Below, piece after piece: positions 58,601 through 64,000 of a stretch of DNA of 64,000 nt (the first letter of the stretch is position 1; every line of letters begins with the position of its first letter). The stretch is from Sitta carolinensis (Eukaryota > Chordata > Aves > Passeriformes > Sittidae): contig CM063295.1 in NCBI GenBank assembly GCA_032173965.1, positions 2,294,001-2,358,000 of the forward strand, written 5' to 3'. Under the pieces are notes generated by a model, which was not told where the DNA came from, did no database searches, and worked only from the letters and a program-made list of their open reading frames with translations. A program made the translations under genes and the position numbers.

Positions 58601-59457
58601 CTGCGCATGCAGCAGCTGGCCAAGACCCAGGAGGAGCGAGCCCAGCTCCTGCAGCCCACCCTGGAGATCAACACAGGGTAAGGGGGGACAGCTCCTGCAC
58701 TAGCCTGGGACACAGCAGCCTCTCGGAAGGGGAGGCAGAGAGGAGGCAGTGTGAGGCTGCCAATTAGCACAGTCCTCCCCATTAAATGCACTCAGTGCCA
58801 CAGAGCCTTAATCTGTGAGGCTGCATGGCACCTTCAACAGAGCCCCTCACATACAGTGTCCAGCCCTTTAGTGACCTTGGGGGTTATAGGGACAGATGGG
58901 AGAGAAGAGAGAAGCCCCCACAACAGGGGCAAGGAAGTTGACTTTGCTGTCCCACTCTGACTTAGCTGCTCATTCTGGAAATAAATTTCTCACTGTGTCC
59001 TAAATCAGCAAGTCTCAGTGTTGATCTCTCTCTTACAGGCATGCTCTGATTAAGAAGCTCAACGAGCTGAAGGACAGTCAGCCTGATCTGGCCCAGATGT
59101 TGCTCGACCAGGTGAGATACAGACCTCCAGAACCAGCTGTCAGACCATGCATGGCAGGGTACAGGGTGAACCGTTACAGTGGGCAAGAATCACATCCTCC
59201 TGGAATCCCTGGGTATTTCTGGGACTTGTGGTCCATGTTTTCCTAGCAGGTGCCCTGGAAGACATTCTTGGTCTCACCTAGAGAGTGACATTCCCTTCCT
59301 CCTCCCTCAGGCAGGTTGCTTTGGTGCTTATTTAATGCTTTCTTCTCTTTTTCAGATTTATGAGAATGCCATGATTGCAGCAGGACTGAATGAGGATCCC
59401 AGGCCAATGGTGAACCGGCTGAACGAACTCCTCACCAGAATCCTGGAGAAGAACTGA
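37562..59457 (+). CDS. TRAP1: TRAP1 (mitochondrial HSP90 chaperone), complete, 18 exons
   Basis: ATP-dependent HSP90-family chaperone of the mitochondrial matrix. The exons are 37562-37643, 41966-42133, 42672-42754, 43129-43269, 50306-50377, 51057-51217, 52028-52137, 52302-52375, 54595-54750, 55067-55187, 55309-55378, 55540-55687, 56136-56321, 57334-57472, 57917-58002, 58532-58677, 59039-59111 and 59356-59457. They sum to 2118 bases, 705 residues plus TGA (human 704), all GT-AG with consistent phase and no internal stop. An Arg-rich presequence ends RMY|STQTAE after residue 59, the same place as the human cleavage. The GHKL ATPase domain has E116, N120, D159-TGIG and [11 protein letters not shown]. 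The middle domain has R403 in [10 protein letters not shown], and the C-terminal dimerisation domain follows. The oddity is NGSDA where the family has NASDA. Confidence 0.97.
37644..41965 (+). other. TRAP1: TRAP1 intron 1
   Basis: 4.3 kb. It begins inside the CpG island, contains a degenerate 39-bp tandem array at about 37945-38262, and has a short (TG)n tract near 40250-40264. No transposon is recognised in the rest; the acceptor is gtctttag. Confidence 0.8.
37945..38262 (+). repeat. Degenerate tandem repeat, about 39-bp unit
   Basis: Successive segments share the pattern of a cccggctcgtacagg-like core, then gtgtacagcat and ccag. The two clearest units start at 38138 (ttcatctcccggtctgtata) and 38177 region (ccgtacctgctggctcgtac) and are each about 39 bases. 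Other copies are diverged and of uneven length, so the limits are approximate. Confidence 0.55.
41966..42133 (+). CDS. TRAP1: TRAP1 exon 2 (end of presequence, mature N-terminus)
   Basis: 168 bases encoding (A)[18 protein letters not shown] and [19 protein letters not shown] to TENVK plus one base of Gly. The R-M-Y|S motif at residues 57-60 fits processing-peptidase cleavage with Arg at -3. The stretch after it matches human STQTAEDKEEPLHSI. Confidence 0.95.
42134..42671 (+). other. TRAP1: TRAP1 intron 2
   Basis: 538 bases. The 3' half is a reversed CR1 copy that runs to within about 12 bases of the exon 3 acceptor. Confidence 0.85.
42421..42660 (-). mobile_element. CR1 LINE fragment, antisense, against the TRAP1 exon 3 acceptor
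   Basis: The plus strand reads reversed CR1: agaattccttcccaatatcc, catctaaccctgtcctctgg, tgtaaagccattcccccttg, then aggcactggaaggggctcta and ctccaggctgaacaacccca. It is close to consensus. Its far end merges with the pyrimidine tract of the exon 3 acceptor. Confidence 0.9.
42672..42754 (+). CDS. TRAP1: TRAP1 exon 3
   Basis: 83 bases encoding (G)[20 protein letters not shown] and SLYSEKE. It is the start of the N-terminal ATPase domain (human [20 protein letters not shown]). The acceptor is ctctattccag. Confidence 0.95.
42755..43128 (+). other. TRAP1: TRAP1 intron 3
   Basis: 374 bases ending ctccccag. Nothing notable. Confidence 0.85.
43129..43269 (+). CDS. TRAP1: TRAP1 exon 4 (ATP-binding helix)
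   Basis: 47 codons, [20 protein letters not shown] to GTITIQ. It carries catalytic Glu116 and Mg/ATP-binding Asn120. Residue 121 is Gly (GGC) where HSP90 proteins have Ala in NASDA. Confidence 0.95.
43270..50305 (+). other. TRAP1: TRAP1 intron 4 (largest intron in the window)
   Basis: 7.0 kb of mixed composition, ending cttttcag. I see no clear transposon, RNA gene or additional exon; the open frames in it have no family resemblance. Confidence 0.7.
50306..50377 (+). CDS. TRAP1: TRAP1 exon 5
   Basis: 24 codons, [20 protein letters not shown] plus SGSK. D-T-G-I-G is the ATP-adenine-binding motif of GHKL ATPases. Confidence 0.97.
50378..51056 (+). other. TRAP1: TRAP1 intron 5
   Basis: 679 bases ending cctgcag. 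Nothing notable. Confidence 0.85.
51057..51217 (+). CDS. TRAP1: TRAP1 exon 6
   Basis: 161 bases encoding [20 protein letters not shown] to HWSSD plus two bases of Gly. It contains the glycine-rich ATP lid motif [15 protein letters not shown]. Confidence 0.97.
51218..52027 (+). other. TRAP1: TRAP1 intron 6
   Basis: 810 bases ending aatcctag. Nothing notable. Confidence 0.85.
52028..52137 (+). CDS. TRAP1: TRAP1 exon 7
   Basis: 110 bases encoding (G)[19 protein letters not shown] to NEDRVK plus one base. It is the end of the N-terminal domain. The donor is gtgagt. Confidence 0.95.
52302..52375 (+). CDS. TRAP1: TRAP1 exon 8
   Basis: 74 bases encoding (E)[19 protein letters not shown] and INTLQ. 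It begins the middle domain. Confidence 0.95.
52376..54594 (+). other. TRAP1: TRAP1 intron 8
   Basis: 2.2 kb ending cctccacag. No repeat or gene is recognised. Confidence 0.8.
54595..54750 (+). CDS. TRAP1: TRAP1 exon 9
   Basis: 52 codons, [20 protein letters not shown] to FYVPEQ, middle domain. The donor gtacgt follows CAA. Confidence 0.96.
54751..55066 (+). other. TRAP1: TRAP1 intron 9
   Basis: 316 bases ending cctgcag. Nothing notable. Confidence 0.85.
55067..55187 (+). CDS. TRAP1: TRAP1 exon 10
   Basis: 121 bases encoding [20 protein letters not shown] to WLRFLR plus one base. Middle domain, near-identical to human. Confidence 0.96.
55309..55378 (+). CDS. TRAP1: TRAP1 exon 11 (catalytic-loop Arg)
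   Basis: 70 bases encoding (G)[19 protein letters not shown] and ALI plus two bases. R403 in NLSRELLQ is the middle-domain Arg that contacts the ATP gamma-phosphate in HSP90 proteins. Confidence 0.96.
55540..55687 (+). CDS. TRAP1: TRAP1 exon 12
   Basis: 148 bases encoding (R)[20 protein letters not shown] to AEQDVK. The donor is gtatga. Confidence 0.96.
55688..56135 (+). other. TRAP1: TRAP1 intron 12
   Basis: 448 bases ending cttgcag. Nothing notable. Confidence 0.85.
56136..56321 (+). CDS. TRAP1: TRAP1 exon 13
   Basis: 62 codons, [20 protein letters not shown] to AMKKKDME. Its GC content is markedly higher than its neighbours'. Confidence 0.96.
56322..57333 (+). other. TRAP1: TRAP1 intron 13
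   Basis: 1.0 kb, about half of it a sense CR1 copy (56535-56990). The acceptor is ggcacag. Confidence 0.85.
56535..56990 (+). mobile_element. CR1 LINE, 5'-truncated, sense
   Basis: It runs from aggagggccataagaatggt and ctggagcagaagccatatga through ggagaaaaggagactgaggg to a tail with gccaagagttgggacacagt, tgggtcccctacaactcagc and atattctgtgat. The tail belongs to the CR1 group ending in caactcagnatattctgtga rather than the one in intron 23, so this is a different CR1 subfamily. Confidence 0.88.
57334..57472 (+). CDS. TRAP1: TRAP1 exon 14
   Basis: 139 bases encoding [20 protein letters not shown] to EESRP plus one base. It leads into the C-terminal domain. Confidence 0.96.
57473..57916 (+). 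other. TRAP1: TRAP1 intron 14
   Basis: 444 bases ending ctgccag. Nothing notable. Confidence 0.85.
57917..58002 (+). CDS. TRAP1: TRAP1 exon 15
   Basis: 86 bases encoding (A)[19 protein letters not shown] to TGVK. C-terminal domain. Confidence 0.95.
58003..58531 (+). other. TRAP1: TRAP1 intron 15
   Basis: 529 bases ending tggcgcag. Nothing notable. Confidence 0.85.
58532..58677 (+). CDS. TRAP1: TRAP1 exon 16
   Basis: 146 bases encoding [20 protein letters not shown] to LEINT plus two bases of Gly. It includes the strongly conserved [20 protein letters not shown]. Confidence 0.96.
58678..59038 (+). other. TRAP1: TRAP1 intron 16
   Basis: 361 bases ending tcttacag. Nothing notable. Confidence 0.85.
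59039..59111 (+). CDS. TRAP1: TRAP1 exon 17
   Basis: 73 bases encoding (G)[19 protein letters not shown] to LLDQ. The residues spanning the junction read T-G-H where human has P-R-H. Confidence 0.95.
59356..59457 (+). CDS. TRAP1: TRAP1 exon 18 (C-terminus, stop)
   Basis: 33 codons plus [23 protein letters not shown] and [13 protein letters not shown]. It ends the dimerisation domain at the same place as human TRAP1. Confidence 0.97.
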   Translation: MYENAMIAAGLNEDPRPMVNRLNELLTRILEKN

Positions 59458-60150
59458 GCCCCAGGGGCTGAAGGATGAACTCTGTGCTGATCTCTTGCCT
59501 CAGGCACAGCCACTCTCAGCTGCTGCTTGCAGGCACTGTCCAGCGCAGGGACAATGCTGGGGACATCCTCCTGCACGGGGAGGAGCCACCTGTAATTATC
59601 AGATCCCACATCATCAGCTTGTTGAAAGTGCAGTGCTCTTAGTGGGAACAAAATCCAGAAGTTGTTGCTTAAATAATGTGCCCAAATTTCTGACATGAGC
59701 CTGAAGAGCCTCATTTCATACTCTTTCTAAAAATGGCCTTTCTTAAAACAGATGTTGGCAGCAAGATTCCCAATTATGTCTGTGAATACACCCCTTGTCC
59801 ATAAAATCCCTACACACCTTTGTGCTCTGGACAAGCACTGGAAGAATTAATTAATTAGGTAAGAAAAACCTCCAGGGCTGACCAGGCAGGAGAAGTCTGC
59901 TGGCATGGAGACAGATTGCTGCCTTTGGCAGATGAAGATAGTGTTGGTGGAACGTGTCAGTGCAATCCCATGGCAGAAAAGATCACCGAGCTGCTGGATA
60001 AGTGAGTTCATCCTCTTCTTGTGGAAAAAGGGAAGGAACTGGGAGGCAGCTTTCCACTGTGTGGCTTTCTGGAGAGTCTCTGGGATAAACTGCATGCCTA
60101 GCTGATCTGTATTTATGATAAATAAACACTTATTTTCCAGACATCCCCCC
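59458..60150 (+). other. TRAP1: TRAP1 3' UTR
   Basis: About 0.7 kb. It ends shortly after AATAAA, and a GU-rich downstream element (tttgttttgtcggtctttgt) lies at about 60166-60186. Confidence 0.8.
60121..60126 (+). terminator. TRAP1: TRAP1 poly(A) signal AATAAA
   Basis: AATAAA in tatgataaataaacactta, followed within about 50 bases by GT-rich sequence, the usual cleavage context. Confidence 0.85.
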
Positions 60151-63100
60151 CACTTCACTCTCCTCTTTGTTTTGTCGGTCTTTGTGTTTTCTAGCTGGTG
60201 ATGTTGGTCGGTCTCTTCAGATGCTGTGTGGTTCTTCATGGCATCAAGCACTGGACATGGTGGCAGGAGAGGGCTGTGAAAACAAGAGAGTGTAGAGGGA
60301 AAGCAGGAGAATCTGTAACTATGATAGTTTTGTCTCTGAAAATGGGATGTAGCCCTTGGTTTGAATGACAGAGCAGTGGCCATTCAGACAGAAATGCCAC
60401 ACTAGATTCCTTCTGTGTGTCTGCTTTACACCACGCAAATGGTTTATAAGAATCCTTTTTCCTGCTCAGTGGGGCTCTGAGCAGCCCTGGTATTTGTTTA
60501 GCTTATCTTTAAATTGCCAGATTAAGATGCTGGGACTGGGTTTGGTTAACTCTTTGGGTGCTGTGCTGGACAGGACCACCTCCAGCTCTTTAAGCTACAG
60601 GAAGCCTGGCTGTGCACAGAGGAGTGAGAAATTCCTGCTGCTTGGGGGATCATTTGAGAAGTTTTATTAACATCACCTAACATTTCATTTTTATTCAAAT
60701 GTAGAAGAAGATGGTGACAATTTAGAGGGTGCTGAGACTATCAAGGAGCCACCTTCTCCATCCTACAGCTCCTGTCAGGAGCATTGTGGCCAGCAGGACC
60801 AGGGCAGTGACTGTCCCCCTGTGCTGGGCACTGCTGAGGCACCTCCCATCCTGGGGCCAGTCCTGGGCCCCTCCCAAGAAAGACACTGAGGGGCTGGAGT
60901 GTGTTCACAGAAGGGAACAGAGCTGGGAAAGGGCTCAACCTGGAGAAAAGGAGGCTCAGGTGGGACCTTCTGCCTCTGCACAATTCCCTGACAGGAGGGG
61001 GCAGCTGGGGTCGGGCTCTGCTCCCAGGGCCCAAGGGACAGGATGAAAGGAAACAGCCTCAAGTTATGCCAAGACAGGTTCAGATTGGATATTGGGAAAA
61101 CTTCTTCACTTAATGGGAGATCAGGCACTGGCACAGCTGCCCAGGGCAGTGATGGAGTCACCATCCCTGGAGATATTCAAAAGACACGTGGATGTGGCAC
61201 TTGGGACATGGGCTAGTGCCACATTAATGGTTGGACTTGAGGATCTTTTCCAACCCAAATAATTCTGTGATTGTAACACAATCTGAAGCAATTAAATCCT
61301 TTGGTGATTTGTTGTGGATTCATGCTGTGAGCAGCACAGCAGGTGAGTGAGGTATCCTGCAAGCTGCACACCTGATAAAGTGCCTAAAAATAGCAGTGTC
61401 GATACAATGCCTGAGCTGAGGCTGGATGCTGATTTGTAACCTTTGCTGCACTGAGGAGCAGAGCATGCTTGGAGTGAGCTGGCCGTGAACATCACATCTG
61501 TTACACATCTGTAACCTCCCCATCCTGAGAATCCTCCAGGAATCCCAGCAGCCCTTCAGGTGCTCATTTTTTGCCATGAGGGATTTGTGACCAAAAGGTC
61601 AAATAAGATGTTGTTACCTACCCTGTGCCCGTCAGTCGTGGTGAGAGGTGGTGATGGTCCTGGGATGCAGGAAGGAGTGACAGCAGCAGATCAGGAGGGT
61701 GCTTTGGCCCAAATCTCTTACATTCTATCACTCTACTTTGCCTGAGCCACTGGATCCTCACCTCTGGGACTCTACTTTCCCTTTTATTTTGCAAACACCT
61801 GCAGGGAATGCTGGGATTCCCTGTGTGTGAGGATGATATTCCTGGCTAACAGAGCAGATCCTAGTCATCACCTAGGGAAAAGGTGGATGTATGGTATTAT
61901 GTTGATGAACACAAACTGAAGTGCTGATAGGAACACAGGAAAGTTGCTCTAAAGCTGGTATCTGGATAATGATTCTGTCTGAAAAGGCAACAGAGGCTCT
62001 TTGGTAAAGTTTCCTGACTGTAAGCAATGCTGCTTTGTGCTGAAAATTGATCTACTGGATTTGTTTTTTTTCTGGGATCTTATTTACAGCTGCCTGACTT
62101 TATCTTGTGTTAGGCTCCTGGGGTTTTGTGTGTGTGTGTGGGGTTGTTCTTTTTTCTCTACAAGTTAAACTATGTGTGCTGAAAAGCCGTTGGTGGCTTC
62201 CTCTCCTGCCCTGCCCAGGCTCATCAGCTGTGAAGTCAAACCTATATTCTCCAGGGCAGAAGATGGAAAATATTTATGGGGAGTGAAATCCAGTTTGAAA
62301 GGACATTCTGGAGACCTCGTGCTTTCAAACTTGGACAGAATCCCCCTCACGTCTGGTGTGGGATGTTGAAACTGGACTGGCCATAAAGTGGTTCACGGGG
62401 CCAGACTGAGAACAGTTTTCTCTTGTCCAGACTTCCTGCTGAGACCATCGAGAGTGTCTTGGGTAGGCTCCAGGTCTGTGATTTATGGACAAACCACAAG
62501 CCAGGAATCTGCAATCTAAGCTCCTTGAGCAGCAACTGTTTAAAACATTATGGGAAGAAATGGCCACTGTTTCCAAGAGAAGAAAAGTAATTAATAATGT
62601 TTAGCACTTCTGCAGTTATTAATTACTCCTCCTGCTCTTGTTGTGAAGTGAGTCAGAATTATTCTTACTGTACAAATAAGGTCTGCACAGAGCTTAAATA
62701 GATTTCCTTAGGAGATACAGTCAATCTGCATTAAGGGGACAGCACAGGACTCCAGAATCCCACCACTAAGAGAAGCAGACCCCTCCAAGATCCAGAGGCA
62801 TGAAAAAAAGTACCTGCTGGATTTGGATGAAGCAGTAAACACAAACTTACAGCACCTTCAAGAGGCTCTGCCCAAACCCCTGCTCAGGTGAAAGTTCTTC
62901 CCAGGGCAGTTCTAGGTCTGCCCAAACCTTACCCAGTGAAATCACGTTGTTTCCCAGTAACTCCTGGGTTCAAAAATTCCTGGGATTTCAGATAATCTGT
63001 GGAAGCTTGGCTGCTTATTGGAATTATCCTGTACTAAGTCCTTTCCAGCTGGTTGTCTCCCCTATTGTTTGGAAAGAAAAGGATGCTAAAATCTGTCTTG

Positions 63101-64000
63101 CTCTCTCCCCAGAATTGCTCACCTCTGATGCTTTTGGAGTGAGTGAAACACGGGGTTTCCTCTTCTTCCATCAGCAGGAAGGTTTTGTTCCAGATTAAAA
63201 AAAAGGGTCATTTATTCTCCCTCTGTTCTCAGAATCACCTTCTGTTTCTCTGTTACTTCCCTCTTTACACTTCACCTGCATCTTCCCTGGGGCACGTCAT
63301 GGCTTATGCTGTGGTTTGATGCAGCCCAGGCCAGGAGAGGATTTTCTCTGCCTGGACACTCATTTCCCCATTCTCCCAGGATAAACGGTGTTCTGTGGTG
63401 CTGGAGCTCCTTCTAGCAAGAATTTAATCTAAACTCACAAGGTCCTTCCCATCACGTCTTGCTTGGAACTGGTTTGATGTGCAAGCAAGCGGGAATAAGT
63501 AAAGTCTGCCATAAGTCCTGGCCGAAATGGAAGAGCTGGCAGGAGCACAGAGACCAAAGGCTTCAGTAAGCACTTAAATCAGTAAAGACTCCTGATGGTC
63601 TCATTCTTAATTCTATTTACAGCAGCAGGAAAGCGGAAAAATCGGAGAAAGAAGCAGAGTTTCTTCCTCTTTTTAAATCCACGTGGCAAAAGGTATAGTA
63701 GTGAGTTGTCCATTAAACATCCATCCAATGTTATTCCAAATGTCATGGTAGGACCTGCAGGGGATTTGGGGTCAGTTAATTCAGAAGCAATCTGAGGAGC
63801 CAAGCAGAGCCTTGTTCTCCCTCTGCAGCCCAAGTAAACGAGGGGTAACTGGGGTAAAAACCCAGCCCAGAACTAGATCAATAAACCAGTCCTTCATGGA
63901 ACTGTGCCACATTAAATCCTCTGAAACACGGGAAGTCAGAGCTATGGCAGGAGGCAGAGGGAGATTCATCAGTTTTGTTTCACTGATGCCTCTCAATCCC
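60151..64000. other. Downstream intergenic region
   Basis: 3.85 kb with a sense CR1 copy (60838-61275) and a short (TG)n tract near 62127-62138. No exon of a neighbouring gene is recognised on either strand. In mammals DNASE1 lies tail to tail with TRAP1, but I find no DNASE1-like coding segment here. Confidence 0.7.
60838..61275 (+). mobile_element. CR1 LINE, 5'-truncated, sense
   Basis: Reads cctcccaagaaagacactga, ggggctggagtgtgttcaca, cctggagaaaaggaggctca, then ttcagattggatattgggaa, gtcaccatccctggagatat and a tail with ggttggacttgaggatcttt and tccaacccaaataattctgt. It has small internal deletions compared with other CR1 copies. Confidence 0.92.

Noticed and set aside
59847..60383. 178-codon minus-strand frame over the TRAP1 3' UTR end
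   Set aside because: Checked as a possible tail-to-tail neighbour gene. It matches nothing I know, overlaps the TRAP1 poly(A) site and has no splice structure.

Overview
This is vertebrate nuclear DNA, almost certainly from a bird. It has intron-exon genes with GT-AG borders, several CR1 LINE fragments of the avian type, compact introns, GC-rich minisatellites and a CpG-rich promoter. I cannot name the species. No bacterial, phage or CRISPR content is present. 

Two protein-coding genes lie head to tail on the + strand. Positions 485-32513 hold the 3' half of CREBBP (CREB-binding protein, CBP). It has 19 coding exons that I equate with human exons 13-31, covering the region after KIX, the bromodomain, the CH2 RING/PHD region, the HAT domain, ZZ, TAZ2, NCBD and the glutamine-rich tail. 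A long AT-rich 3' UTR follows, to a poly(A) signal at 34675-34680. A gene-free stretch of about 2.5-2.9 kb separates it from TRAP1, the mitochondrial HSP90. TRAP1 is complete: 18 coding exons from the ATG at 37562 to the stop at 59455-59457, giving 705 residues, with a poly(A) signal at 60121-60126. From about 60.15 kb to the end I see one CR1 copy and no gene. The CREBBP-TRAP1 order matches the human 16p13.3 arrangement. 

CBP is a nuclear acetyltransferase coactivator recruited by phosphorylated CREB. TRAP1 is an ATP-driven chaperone of the mitochondrial matrix. The proteins do not act in one pathway, but the TRAP1 promoter carries two perfect CREB sites (TGACGTCA) just upstream of the ATG. 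This makes the CBP gene's neighbour a plausible CREB/CBP target (inference). 

I do not see a new biological system here. The points most worth a second look are: two tandem arrays that appear to have grown out of CREBBP exon ends (exons 25 and 30), the first copying the splice donor itself; a one-base shortfall at the CREBBP exon 26/27 junction; a NAGNAG acceptor at CREBBP exon 14; a TRAP1 exon 3 acceptor that sits against a CR1 insertion; an Ala-to-Gly change next to the ATP-binding Asn of TRAP1; a 75-bp repeat array in the TRAP1 promoter; and a CpG-containing antisense open frame in CREBBP intron 13 that I cannot identify.
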